Below, piece after piece: positions 8,371 through 17,271 of a stretch of DNA of 64,000 nt. The stretch lies in the NCBI GenBank assembly GCA_023430975.1, contig JAEYYB010000171.1, positions 1-64,000 on the forward strand. Direction: 5' to 3'. Both the position numbers and the translations under genes were made by a program. A model generated the notes under the pieces. It was not told the origin of the DNA and searched no databases. It saw only the letters and a program-made list of their open reading frames with translations. This DNA comes from Bacillota bacterium (GTDB taxonomy: Bacteria; Bacillota; Clostridia; Acetivibrionales; DSM-2933). Within the stretch, counting starts at the first letter, position 1. Each line of letters begins with the position of its first letter.

Positions 8371-10029
8371 ATGCTATTGATTCTTCTAATCTCTATTATG
8401 GTGCTTATTTTCATAATGAGTATCGTATTTCTAATTGATGATGGACCACCATTACCAAAACACTCTTTGTATCACAAAAAAAAGATTCTTATCCATCACA
8501 TAAAAATATTAAAGTACAGGCATCTTCTGAAATTCCGCAAAGTGAGAAAAACTACAGATACTGAATTCAATAATACTAACGGAGCCATTGCAAAACTTCT
8601 TGTTAACCCAAAGTTAAAAATTATAATTCTTATTATATTAATACAGGTAATAAGCGTTATGCCATTTATAATAATGGGGTTTACTGTGCTGGCTACTATA
8701 ATGGTCTTTTTAGTCACAATAGTGATAATATTTATAAGGCCAAAAGGTTTAAATGAAGCGTATCCTGCATTTATCGGTGCATGTATAATTATCATTATGG
8801 GAGTTGTTTCATACCCAAACATGGTAGATATAGTTGATAAGATTGGCGGTGCATCCATAACAATTATTGCAACTATAGTTATGGCAGTGGTGTTGGAAAG
8901 TTTTGGAATCTTTTACTGGGCGGCATCAAATCTTGCACGGCTCTCAAAAGGGTCAGGCTATAGACTTTTCTGGAATATTCAGATTTTGTGTTTTTTGATG
9001 ACCCTTCTTTTTAATAATGACGGAAGTATACTGATAACAACACCAATTCTGATATTGTTACTAAACAATTTGAAACTCATGGCTCATCAAAAGATACCAT
9101 ATCTCATAAGTGGAGCACTAATTGCTACAGCTTCTAGTGCTCCTATTGGTGTGAGCAATATTGTTAACCTTATCTCGTTGAATATTATTCATATATCGCT
9201 ATACGAATATACAGGAATGATATTTATTCCGGCAACATTAGGACTGATATTTATGTCAGTGTGTTTGTTTGTGCTTCTGAAAAAGAGGCTGGTTCGGAAT
9301 CTTCCCGAAATGGAACCTGACCTGAAAGATAATTTTATAAGCCAAAAGTTAAAAATGACAGATAGCAAAATATCCTTTCAAAACAAGGATAATCATACCA
9401 GGTTTATGCTTAAAATACTGATTTTTGTTTTTGGCCTCAGATGTTCATTGTTTGTTGCATCATATTTAGGTATTCCCATATCAGTAGTGGCAGTAGCAGG
9501 GTCATTGGTACTATTGCTTGTCAGATGGCATTATTTTAAAATCGGTTTTTTGGATGTTTTCATGAAAACTCCATGGAATATTTTGCTCTTTGCTTTTTCT
9601 ATGTATGTCATAATATTCGGACTCAACAACATCGGGCTAACCAATGAGCTTGTGCATTTAACCAAACCATTGGTAAATAACAATATATTTAATGCTAATT
9701 TTATTATGGGCACATTGATATCTGTACTTTCAAACATATTTAACAATCACCCTGCTCTTATGATTGGGACAATAACACTTCAGGCAATGAATCTTCCAGT
9801 GTTTACCATGAAGACTGTTTATCTGGCAAATATCATAGGCAGTGATATAGGATCCTTGCTTCTTCCAATAGGTACCCTTGCATCCCTGATTTGGATGAAT
9901 ATATTAAAGGAGAACAATATGAAGATAAAATGGAAGGACTATATTGGAATAACAATTGTTGTAATACCGATTACTTTAGTATTCACGCTGACGTTGCTTT
10001 ATTTCTGGGTAAATCTAATATTTATTTAA
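8371..10029 (+). CDS. ArsB/NhaD-like ion permease (IT superfamily)
   Basis: This 552-aa polytopic membrane protein has roughly a dozen hydrophobic segments. After a first membrane helix comes a basic, His/Lys-rich cytoplasmic stretch (about 30-70), then the transporter core. The core has the paired half-repeat motifs typical of the ion transporter superfamily (ArsB, NhaD, CitM): FNNDGSILITTP in the first half and NIFNNHPALMIGTI in the second. The ion cannot be assigned from sequence. There is no arsR or arsenate reductase next to it, so an arsenic role is not supported by context. GAGGTGA lies 6 bases before the ATG. The stop is followed directly by repeat A2. Confidence 0.75.
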   Translation: MLLILLISIMVLIFIMSIVFLIDDGPPLPKHSLYHKKKILIHHIKILKYRHLLKFRKVRKTTDTEFNNTNGAIAKLLVNPKLKIIILIILIQVISVMPFIIMGFTVLATIMVFLVTIVIIFIRPKGLNEAYPAFIGACIIIIMGVVSYPNMVDIVDKIGGASITIIATIVMAVVLESFGIFYWAASNLARLSKGSGYRLFWNIQILCFLMTLLFNNDGSILITTPILILLLNNLKLMAHQKIPYLISGALIATASSAPIGVSNIVNLISLNIIHISLYEYTGMIFIPATLGLIFMSVCLFVLLKKRLVRNLPEMEPDLKDNFISQKLKMTDSKISFQNKDNHTRFMLKILIFVFGLRCSLFVASYLGIPISVVAVAGSLVLLLVRWHYFKIGFLDVFMKTPWNILLFAFSMYVIIFGLNNIGLTNELVHLTKPLVNNNIFNANFIMGTLISVLSNIFNNHPALMIGTITLQAMNLPVFTMKTVYLANIIGSDIGSLLLPIGTLASLIWMNILKENNMKIKWKDYIGITIVVIPITLVFTLTLLYFWVNLIFI

Positions 10030-10236
10030 GAATGACTAAATATTACTTCCGCTTTCTATATTAGAAGTGTTAATAACCTTACATTTGGCGGAGCAAATAA
10101 CGAACGGTTCAACGGGATTTGCTTAAGACAAATGTAATAGATTTATCACTTTAATATATGCGGGTGTTGATGAGTTAAGTCAACTCATGAGCAGAATTTA
10201 TAGCGGAAGTAATATTTTAGTTGTTACCTAGTGAGA
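10030..10236 (+). repeat. Palindromic repeat family A, copy A2, interrupted by a B element
   Basis: The left arm is AATGACTAAATATTACTTCC and the right arm is AGCGGAAGTAATATTTTAGT. The internal stem GTTGATGAGTTAAGTCAAC is retained. A B element (10057-10158) is inserted in the left arm. The repeat starts one base after the permease stop codon. Confidence 0.75.
10057..10158 (+). mobile_element. MITE-like element family B, copy B1 (nested in A2)
   Basis: 102 bp running from TATATTAGAAGTG to CACTTTAATATA, with inner inverted segments TTACATTTG / CAAATGTAA and the core GCAAATAACGAACGG. There is no coding capacity. The family recurs seven more times in the window. Confidence 0.75.
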
Positions 10237-10259
10237 AATACTTAAAATAAAAAATAAAA

Positions 10260-10290
10260 GGAACTGACCTTTTGTCAGCTCCCTTTTTTT
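10260..10290. terminator. Bidirectional terminator
   Basis: Stem GGAACTGAC / GTCAGCTCC followed by a T-run on the plus strand. The minus strand also has a T-rich tail after the hairpin. It is placed to end the minus-strand spore-surface-like gene. Confidence 0.75.
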
Positions 10291-10352
10291 GAGTGTTTTT
10301 TATGAATGGGGAATTAAAATTAGTTTTCCCATTTATTGTTATCCTGTTGGTC

Positions 10353-11519
10353 CTATGATTCTTTATTATCATCTTTGTCATCATTATCTTTTTCTTTATC
10401 ATTTTCATCAGATCTGTCATCTTTTTTAGAATCTTCTTTTTGTTCCTTGTCTTCATCGGATTTATCACTGTTACCGCTATTATCTTCGCTTTTGCTGTCG
10501 TTGCGGTTTTTACTGCCATTATCTTCGCTTTTGCCGTTTTTGCTGTCTTTGCCGCCGTCATTACGGTCTTTGCCGCCGTCATTGCCGCCTTTGCCGCCGT
10601 CATTACGGTCTTTGCCGCCTTTGCCGCCGTCATTGCCGCCTTTACCGCCGTCATTGCCGCCTTTACCGCCGCTATTGCCGCCTTTGCCGCCGTCATTGTC
10701 GCCTTTACCGCCGCTATTACTGCCTTTGCTGCAGTCATTACCGCCTTTGCCGTCGTCATTACCGCCTTTACCGCCGCCTGATTTTCCATCACCTGATGCT
10801 AAGATAGGTGAAATAAATACACTTTGGTTCTGCATAACTCTTAACTTAAGTTCAATGACCATGCTTTCCAAAAATGCTTTGAAAGTTCGCTCGTTTGTAT
10901 GTCTTCCGCAAGCCTGGGTTAAAGTTTGAATATCTTTCTTGAGATCTACCTGTCTAATCTTGGATTCAATTAGTTCGCAGTAAATTTTTTCATTCAAAAT
11001 TTCTGAATTAGTAATACTTAATGCGAATTGATCACTTCCAAAGCCGTCATGAGACATTGCGGAGGAGGTATATGGCTGTGGATTGCTGGCAGATTCCGGC
11101 TCAGTTATGAAGTCAACCTTTGTAAAGCACTTGAAAGGAACATTAACAACTGTAAAACGTATTTTTCCGCTTACGGCTGATTGCCCAACATGTCTAGCAG
11201 TTGAGTATTCTATGCAGTTTCTAACAAAACCGCTTATAAGTAATTTAGCACTTTTTTTGTCATCTGTTAACAGTAGTTGGCTTCTAGTAAGAAAGACATT
11301 CTTTTTTACTCTGGTTATTTCTAATGCGGGTTCTTCCAATTGTATAGTAGCGTCAACATAAACCTGTACATCAGCTTCAGATATTACAACAGGAATTTTA
11401 CCCACAAGAGGAACCTTCTTGCCTTCAACTTTCTTTGGTTGGCTGGGCGAAGCTAAAAGAGTAGTTGAGTTAAGTACTGACGAATTAGTACTGACAACAT
11501 GACTGGTAGTCTGTTCCAT
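10353..11519 (-). CDS. Spore-surface-like protein with Gly/Asn/Asp/Lys repeat tail
   Basis: The 388-aa protein has two parts. Residues about 30-240 form a non-repetitive domain with KVPLVGKIPVVISEADVQVY, EPALEITRVKKNVFLTRSQL and LISGFVRNCIEY. These resemble domains in clostridial spore coat and exosporium proteins (DUF3794/Csx-type; my recollection, not verified). Residues about 245-335 are tandem GGNDGGKGG-type repeats, followed by an acidic and basic tail rich in Asp, Lys and Ser. There is no signal peptide, consistent with assembly from the mother cell. TGGAGG lies just before the ATG. The gene is divergent from the acidic protein at 11749. The function is inferred only. Confidence 0.6.
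   Translation of the reverse strand: MEQTTSHVVSTNSSVLNSTTLLASPSQPKKVEGKKVPLVGKIPVVISEADVQVYVDATIQLEEPALEITRVKKNVFLTRSQLLLTDDKKSAKLLISGFVRNCIEYSTARHVGQSAVSGKIRFTVVNVPFKCFTKVDFITEPESASNPQPYTSSAMSHDGFGSDQFALSITNSEILNEKIYCELIESKIRQVDLKKDIQTLTQACGRHTNERTFKAFLESMVIELKLRVMQNQSVFISPILASGDGKSGGGKGGNDDGKGGNDCSKGSNSGGKGDNDGGKGGNSGGKGGNDGGKGGNDGGKGGKDRNDGGKGGNDGGKDRNDGGKDSKNGKSEDNGSKNRNDSKSEDNSGNSDKSDEDKEQKEDSKKDDRSDENDKEKDNDDKDDNKES
10545..10785 (-). repeat. GC-rich 9/18-bp tandem repeats coding GGNDGGKGG
   Basis: Units like CCGCCGTCATTGCCGCCTTT recur with few changes across about 240 bp. They are much richer in GC than the surroundings. They encode the repeat tail of the spore-surface-like protein and are expected to vary in copy number between strains. 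Confidence 0.85.
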
Positions 11520-11596
11520 TTTAATTCCTCCATTGCATCCTCTTTGAGGAAGTTTTTTTGAATATATACACTATCATTCGTATGCGTAAGCTGATA

Positions 11597-11658
11597 TTTT
11601 TGTTACATTATGTTCCTGTATTATTTTGCAACATTGATGTTGTCATTAGTAACAAAAA
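11597..11658. promoter_or_regulatory. Nested inverted repeats in a divergent intergenic region
   Basis: TTTTTGTTAC (11597-11606) and its exact complement GTAACAAAAA (11649-11658) flank the palindrome CAACATTGATGTTG (11629-11642). The region separates the spore-surface-like gene from the acidic-protein gene, so an operator or structured leader is plausible. Confidence 0.4.
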
Positions 11659-11748
11659 TTTTATGAAAAAAATATACTAATTACATAGAAAAATATATAT
11701 GATCAATTGATTTCTATATATTAAAATTTGATAGGATGTGCATTTGAA

Positions 11749-13206
11749 ATGAGAACGAGAACCAATTATATTCGTTGGAATAGAGAGATGGAAAGAAATT
11801 GCCTGGGTCTAGCCTGGCAGACATATGCTCGGAATAATGTATCCCAAAAAAACGTAAAAAATAAAACTGATAATGTAGAAGAAGTTAAAACAGCTGAAGA
11901 AAATAAGGTGCCGGAGGAAATTTTGCAAAATGAGAATGTTGATGACAAACTTAGAAATAGTTGTCCTGAACCAGATATATCAGAAAGCATGACAGAAGAA
12001 CTTCAGGATAACATATCTGAAAGTACCGATGAGATAAATTTGAAAACATTTATGGAAAATGCAATAAAAGAAAATCAGATACATAAAACAAATACATATT
12101 CTACTTCAAAGAAGATACACTGGAATGAGGATATGCTAAAAAGGTGTCTGGGAACATACTTTAGCACTTCTCCAAACAAAAAAAAGAGAAGAAAGAAGTG
12201 GGTAAAAAAAGAAAGTAATATGCATTATGACAATGTTGAGAGCAAGAATGAAGAATTAGTAAGTAATGAAATTTCTTATGATAATGTCCCGCAAAATGAT
12301 TATATGTTAGGTAGCCAGATTTATGATGGGGAGATTATTGAGAAAGCTAATGAAGAAGATGAATACTATGACAGCACTGGGTCAGAGAGCAATTACGGTG
12401 CAGAGAGCAATTACGGTGAAAGAGATGAAAATGAGAAATTGAATGAGGAATTTATTTGCCCAAATGACAATAACTCATATGAACAAGATAATCAAGGCAA
12501 TTTTGAGAAGATATCATGGTCCACTTTAAGTGATATAGATGATGAGGGTTTTGACAAAGAGACGGATTCCATAGATGAGAATATCGAATCGGATAATGAG
12601 AATGTAAATGAAGACAGCAGTGACGAAGCTGACAGCTATGAAGATGAACATAAAAAAGATAGTGAAGATAGCTATGAAGATGGCTATGAAAATAATAGTG
12701 AAGATAGCTATAAAGATGGCTACAAAAATGATAGTGAATATACCTATGATGATGGTTATGAAAATGATTATGAAGACAGTTATACACAGGAAGGTTTATT
12801 TAGTGACAAATACGCTAATGACAATGAGACAGACCAATATTTTAATGAAGTAACTGATGATAATTTTGAAATGGATTATCAGGAAAATGAAAGCTTAACA
12901 TATTCTGCTGGAGACAATGTACTTGGTTTTAATGATATAGGGCAAATTGAAGTGTTAGAACTTGAAATAGAAAACCAAACAATTAATAACACTGATTGGG
13001 ACAATAGTTGGGATGAATACGATGTATCCAATGATCAATCTCAGGATATAGAAACAGTTGATTCTTTTATTGATTATGGAATAGGTCAGGAAGAGTACAG
13101 TGATTATGATTTTGATAGCGAATCATATATTAAAAACATTGAATATATGTCAGATTATGACAGTGTGAGCCGTGGGCAGTCTATTGAATGCAGGATTGTT
13201 ACTTAA
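11749..13206 (+). CDS. Highly acidic repeat protein, unknown function
   Basis: The 485-aa product is dominated by Asp, Glu, Asn, Ser and Tyr. A motif occurs twice near the N-terminus: YIRWNREMERNCLGLAWQTY (about residues 5-24) and IHWNEDMLKRCLGTYFSTS (about 123-141). The second is followed by a lysine/arginine cluster KKKRRKKW. Residues about 290-345 are tandem repeats of the type DSYEDGYENNSE. No signal peptide or membrane segment is visible. I do not recognise a family. An ATG at 11749 is used, since AGGA lies 12 bases upstream. A TTG at 11728 is also in frame. Divergence from a spore-surface-like gene suggests, weakly, a sporulation role. Confidence 0.6.
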   Translation: MRTRTNYIRWNREMERNCLGLAWQTYARNNVSQKNVKNKTDNVEEVKTAEENKVPEEILQNENVDDKLRNSCPEPDISESMTEELQDNISESTDEINLKTFMENAIKENQIHKTNTYSTSKKIHWNEDMLKRCLGTYFSTSPNKKKRRKKWVKKESNMHYDNVESKNEELVSNEISYDNVPQNDYMLGSQIYDGEIIEKANEEDEYYDSTGSESNYGAESNYGERDENEKLNEEFICPNDNNSYEQDNQGNFEKISWSTLSDIDDEGFDKETDSIDENIESDNENVNEDSSDEADSYEDEHKKDSEDSYEDGYENNSEDSYKDGYKNDSEYTYDDGYENDYEDSYTQEGLFSDKYANDNETDQYFNEVTDDNFEMDYQENESLTYSAGDNVLGFNDIGQIEVLELEIENQTINNTDWDNSWDEYDVSNDQSQDIETVDSFIDYGIGQEEYSDYDFDSESYIKNIEYMSDYDSVSRGQSIECRIVT

Positions 13207-13247
13207 TGTTTAGTTATAGAGGTTTGCAAAATATATTAATATGTTTA

Positions 13248-13350
13248 TATATTAAAAGTGATAAATCTATTACATTTATCTTAAGCAAATCCCGTTGAAC
13301 CGTTCGTTATTTGCTCCGCCAAATGTAAGATTATTAACACTTTTAATATA
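13248..13350 (-). mobile_element. MITE-like element family B, copy B2
   Basis: 103 bp, opposite orientation to B1, with ends TATATTAAAAGTG and CACTTTTAATATA. With B1 it brackets the divergent gene pair in inverted orientation. Confidence 0.75.
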
Positions 13351-13351
13351 G

Positions 13352-13386
13352 AAGGACTGGTTATTGATTAACGGGTCCTTTTTGTT
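13352..13386 (+). terminator. Terminator after the acidic-protein gene
   Basis: AAGGAC and GTCCTT form the stem base around a long loop, followed by TTTTTG. It abuts the end of B2. Confidence 0.55.
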
Positions 13387-13583
13387 ACCATTATTTTCTA
13401 CACATCCTTAAGTCTTTACATTTGGCACGTTCTGCATTACGTTTCTAAAATTATTTTTTAATTAGTTGGCAAATTGCATCAGAATGAAATTGCAAAGAAC
13501 CGGGAATTGTCTTGTTTGCCATTCGTATAGTCATTAGTAGTCATTAGTTTATTGTGCTTATGTAAATTTTATGATATTATTAC

Positions 13584-13687
13584 TATATGAAAAGTGAATA
13601 ACCTTTTACATTTGTCTTTCGCAAATTCCGTAAAAACCGTTCGTTATTTGCTCTGACAAATGTAAGATCATTAACACTTTTCATATA
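13584..13687 (-). mobile_element. MITE-like element family B, copy B3
   Basis: 104 bp, with diverged ends TATATGAAAAGTG and CACTTTTCATATA. The two ends changed together (T to G matched by A to C), so the terminal inverted repeat is preserved. It lies about 290 bp before the GH5 start. Confidence 0.7.
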
Positions 13688-13977
13688 TAAAAAGGCATTA
13701 ATAATTTTACTTTTGATTTTTATATTTATAATATTCAAATAAAAATTACTATTTTATGGAGGTGACAGTTAAGACTTAGGGCAGGGTTTAGCAGTATAGT
13801 AATATTGTAAGGATGCATTTACTCAATTTATAATACTATCCATTTTCTATTGTATTTATATATAAATCTATTCATTGAAATATACAAATCTAACCATTAT
13901 ACACATTCCATAAAGAGAAATGCTGTAAAGAATTTAATTTTCAATTAAAACATTTAGTTTTAGGGGGAACAAGTAAA

Positions 13978-15951
13978 ATGAAAAAGTTTTTTATTTTATC
14001 ATTAGTAATGATACTTATTACATCAGTTATACCTGGGAGTATAACATCTTCAGCAGAAGAAAGCGATATCACCGAGCAAGGTGATGACTGGCTCCACGTA
14101 GAAGGCACCAATATTGTGGACAAGGATGGAAAAAAAGTATGGTTAACCGGTGCCAACTGGTTTGGGTTTAATTGCAGGGAAAGAATGCTTTTGGATTCGT
14201 ATCACAGTAATATAGTTAAAGATATTGAAATAGTTGCAGATAAGGGTATCAATGTAGTAAGATTACCAATTGCAACTGACTTGTTATATGCATGGAGTAA
14301 AGGGCAATATCCAGAATCGACCGATACAAGCTACAATAATGAAGCTTTAGAAGGGTTAAACAGCTATGAATTGTTTCATTACATGCTGGAAAACTTTAAG
14401 AGGGTAGGAATCAAGGTTATACTTGATGTACATAGTGCAGAGACAGACAATATGGGGCATTCGCACCCACTTTGGTTCAAAGGTACCATAACAGAAGAAA
14501 TATTCAAATCTGCCTGGGTATGGGCAGCTAATCATTTCAAAAATGATGATACCGTAATAGGTTTTGACCTTAAGAATGAGCCGCATACAAATACAGGAAC
14601 ATTAAAGATAATGTCCCAAAGTGCAATATGGGACGATTCCAATAGGGCAACCAACTGGAAGAGAGTAGCTCAGGAGACAGCAATAAAAATATTGGAAGTA
14701 CATCCTAACGTATTGATTTTTGTTGAAGGAGTGGAAATATATCCTAAAGACGGAAAATGGGATGATGAACAGGTGGATACAAGTCCCTGGACAGGTACTA
14801 ACGATTACTATGGCAACTGGTGGGGAGGCAATTTAAGAGGTGTTAAGGATTATCCTATCAATCTGGGCAAATATCAGAAGCAGCTTGTATATTCACCTCA
14901 TGACTATGGTCCGTTAGTATATGAGCAGGAATGGTTTAAGGGTGATTTTGTAACTGCAAACGATGCTGCAGCAAAAAAAATATTATATGATGAATGCTGG
15001 AAAGAGAACTGGGCGTATATTATGGAGGATGGAATAGCTCCATTACTGGTTGGAGAATGGGGAGGCCTAACAGAAGGAGGCGATAAGCTTCTTGATGTCA
15101 ATAAGAAATATTTAAGGTCTATGAGAGATTATATTATAGAAAATAAATACAAATTACATCATACTTTCTGGTGCATAAATATTGACTCTGCTGATACAGG
15201 CGGATTGTTTACCCGTGATGAAGGTACACCTTTTGAAGGCGGAAGGGACCTTAAATGGAATGACAATAAATATGATAACTACTTGCTACCTACGTTGTGG
15301 AAAAATAGTGAGGGCAAGTTTGTAGGTTTGGATCATAAATTGCCATTGGGTAAAAACGGTATATCGGTAAGTGATTTTGTTGAATCAGGTGGAACACCTA
15401 CAAAGGTTACGCCAACACCAACTACGCCTACACCTACAAAGGTTACTCCAACACATACTCCTACAGAAAATGGTTCAGGTTTTACTGTGTCAGGTTACAT
15501 AAAACCTGTATTTAGCTACACAAACAGCAGTGTTATGGCAGGTTTCAAGGTTGAACTTGATGGAACAGCGTTAAATGCAGTATCGGATGAAAAGGGATAT
15601 TTTGAGATTAAAAATGTTCCTGGAAAAACATACACTGTTAAGATAAGCAAGGCAGGATATCTTGAAAGAACTATAACATCAATTACTGTAAACGCTAATA
15701 AGGAAATATCAGGGGAAACTGCTCCGCTGGATATGTGGGCAGGTGACTTGCCGGTAAAAGATGTTCAGGATGGCACTATTAATATTGCAGATGTTGTGGA
15801 ACTTGCCAAGGCTTTCAATAAAGTTTCTACCGATGCAGGATTTTTAACCAGTGCAGACTTTAATAGGGATAACAGCATCAATATGTCGGATGTTATTATT
15901 CTGGCTAAAAACTTCAATAAGACATCAGCAGGTTATCCGGCTATAAATTAG
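13978..15951 (+). CDS. GH5 endoglucanase with X-module and type II-like dockerin
   Basis: This secreted cellulosomal beta-glucanase has 657 aa. Order: signal peptide (1-25), GH5 (beta/alpha)8 domain (about 35-455), a Thr/Pro linker (about 470-495), an X-module beginning SGYIKPVFSYTNSS (about 500-580), and a dockerin with two calcium-type repeats, DGTINIADVVELAKAF and DNSINMSDVIILAKNF (about 585-655). The acid/base Glu201 is in DLKNEPH and the nucleophile Glu360 in LVGEWGG. The X-module/dockerin pair matches the CipA C-terminal type that binds type II cohesins. It could also act on mannan or other beta-glucans. A terminator follows and the gene appears monocistronic. Confidence 0.9.
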   Translation: MKKFFILSLVMILITSVIPGSITSSAEESDITEQGDDWLHVEGTNIVDKDGKKVWLTGANWFGFNCRERMLLDSYHSNIVKDIEIVADKGINVVRLPIATDLLYAWSKGQYPESTDTSYNNEALEGLNSYELFHYMLENFKRVGIKVILDVHSAETDNMGHSHPLWFKGTITEEIFKSAWVWAANHFKNDDTVIGFDLKNEPHTNTGTLKIMSQSAIWDDSNRATNWKRVAQETAIKILEVHPNVLIFVEGVEIYPKDGKWDDEQVDTSPWTGTNDYYGNWWGGNLRGVKDYPINLGKYQKQLVYSPHDYGPLVYEQEWFKGDFVTANDAAAKKILYDECWKENWAYIMEDGIAPLLVGEWGGLTEGGDKLLDVNKKYLRSMRDYIIENKYKLHHTFWCINIDSADTGGLFTRDEGTPFEGGRDLKWNDNKYDNYLLPTLWKNSEGKFVGLDHKLPLGKNGISVSDFVESGGTPTKVTPTPTTPTPTKVTPTHTPTENGSGFTVSGYIKPVFSYTNSSVMAGFKVELDGTALNAVSDEKGYFEIKNVPGKTYTVKISKAGYLERTITSITVNANKEISGETAPLDMWAGDLPVKDVQDGTINIADVVELAKAFNKVSTDAGFLTSADFNRDNSINMSDVIILAKNFNKTSAGYPAIN

Positions 15952-15957
15952 AAATAA

Positions 15958-16000
15958 AATAGGTACTCAAAACGGTAAGTAATATTTCAATCATTCCCTA
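15958..16000 (-). repeat. Partial family A repeat, copy A3
   Basis: Contains AGTAATATTTCAATCATTCC, as at the end of copy A8. Only one arm remains. It lies just after the GH5 stop codon. Confidence 0.45.
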
Positions 16001-16009
16001 GATAATGAT

Positions 16010-16050
16010 AAAGGCTGTATCATAAGAATATTATGAATGCAGCTTTTTTA
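16010..16050 (+). terminator. Terminator of the GH5 gene
   Basis: AAGGCTGTATCAT pairs imperfectly with ATGAATGCAGCTT, followed by a T-run. Confidence 0.7.
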
Positions 16051-16199
16051 TATGTTATTAAAATATGAGCTATGGCGATGATTTAAGAACTACCATTCAT
16101 TCACAAAATATTTACGGCAAACTCACCTTTTTGTGGAAATGCTTTTAAAACGGTGATATAATGTGAATTGACTATTTTGTTCGTTGAGGAGGAAATATT

Positions 16200-17222
16200 G
16201 TGGCAGACAAAAATGACAGACTTATTATACCGGAAAAATATGATCCAATTTTAACTGTAAAGCAAACAGAGAATGCTATTAAGAAAATAAAAGACAATTT
16301 TGAAAATGAACTTGCAAAAGTACTTAATTTGAGTAGAGTTTCTGCACCTTTGTTCATTAAGCCTGAAACAGGAATGAATGATAACCTTAATGGGGTGGAA
16401 AGACCGGTTGCTTTTAATGTTAAGGGAATTGGCGGAGATACTGTAGAAGTTGTACATTCTCTTGCAAAATGGAAGCGTATGGCTCTGGGTAAATATGATT
16501 TTAAAGTTGGTGAAGGTTTATATACCGACATGAACGCCATAAGAAGAGATGAAGATCTCGATAATCTTCACTCAATATATGTTGACCAGTGGGATTGGGA
16601 ACTTGTGATTGAAAAGAAAGATAGAAATGTTGATACATTAAAAGGCATTGTAAGAAAAATTTACAGTGCAGTTAAGAAAACAGAAGACTTTGTTTGTACA
16701 ATGCACCCTGAAATACCTAAAATATTGCCAGAAGAAATCAGCTTTATCACTACTCAGGAACTTGAAGATATGTTCCCAGCACTTTCACCTAAGGAAAGGG
16801 AAGATATGATAGCAAAGGAAAAGAAGGCTGTATTTGTAATGAAAATAGGAGGCCTTTTAAATTCCGGTATCAAACATGACGGAAGGGCACCTGATTATGA
16901 TGATTGGGAACTTAACGGAGACATAGTTTTATGGTATCCTGTTTTGAATAGAGCATTTGAAATATCTTCGATGGGAATAAGGGTGGATGAGGATTCACTT
17001 GCAAGCCAGCTGAAGGAAGCAGGTTGTGAAGACCGTAAACGCCTCGGATTCCATAAGGACTTAATGGAAGGAAGGCTTCCTTACACTGTTGGAGGCGGAA
17101 TCGGCCAATCAAGACTATGCATGTTCTTTATGAAAAAAGCCCATATTGGTGAAGTACAGGCATCCATATGGCCGGATTCAATGATTAGAATATGTGATGA
17201 AGCAAATATAAAAATATTATAA
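16200..17222 (+). CDS. asnA: Aspartate-ammonia ligase (ammonia-dependent asparagine synthetase)
   Basis: The enzyme makes asparagine from aspartate and ammonia with ATP cleavage to AMP. The 340-aa protein has the class II synthetase-like fold seen in AsnA, with FIKPETGMNDNLNGVERPVAF near residues 57-77 (a key substrate-binding block), YVDQWDWE, and the C-terminal GGGIGQSRLCMFFM, which corresponds to motif 3. It starts with GTG at 16200. AGGAGGA lies 6-7 bases upstream and no ATG fits. The gene is 49 bases ahead of asnS, so asparagine synthesis and charging are paired in one transcript. Confidence 0.95.
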   Translation: MADKNDRLIIPEKYDPILTVKQTENAIKKIKDNFENELAKVLNLSRVSAPLFIKPETGMNDNLNGVERPVAFNVKGIGGDTVEVVHSLAKWKRMALGKYDFKVGEGLYTDMNAIRRDEDLDNLHSIYVDQWDWELVIEKKDRNVDTLKGIVRKIYSAVKKTEDFVCTMHPEIPKILPEEISFITTQELEDMFPALSPKEREDMIAKEKKAVFVMKIGGLLNSGIKHDGRAPDYDDWELNGDIVLWYPVLNRAFEISSMGIRVDEDSLASQLKEAGCEDRKRLGFHKDLMEGRLPYTVGGGIGQSRLCMFFMKKAHIGEVQASIWPDSMIRICDEANIKIL

Positions 17223-17271
17223 TGAATTAAATATCAAATAAAGGTTAAAATATCAATTAACAAAGGGGTTA

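Larger units (their letters stand above)
13207..13977. other. Intergenic region rich in B elements, upstream of the GH5 gene
   Basis: It holds two B elements in the same orientation (13248-13350, 13584-13687), a terminator (13352-13386), and a stretch at 13418-13445 that resembles one at 33353-33380, possibly decayed B sequence. The stretch GGAGGTGACAG near 13758 looks like a ribosome site but is followed only by a seven-codon frame. The long AT-rich leader before the GH5 gene starts after it. Confidence 0.6.

Noticed and set aside
8371..10029. Arsenic resistance operon
   Set aside because: Only the ArsB/NhaD-like permease is present. No arsR, arsC or arsA lies nearby.
10217..10792. Second minus-strand frame coding Ala/Lys/Thr repeats
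   Set aside because: Alternative frame of the same tandem repeats, with no ribosome site. The frame ending at 10353 has the conserved N-terminal domain.
10336..10929. Plus-strand frames coding Ser/Leu/Pro-rich or Val/Ala/Phe-rich proteins
   Set aside because: They are complements of the Gly/Asn repeat tail of the minus-strand gene. Low complexity keeps several frames open.
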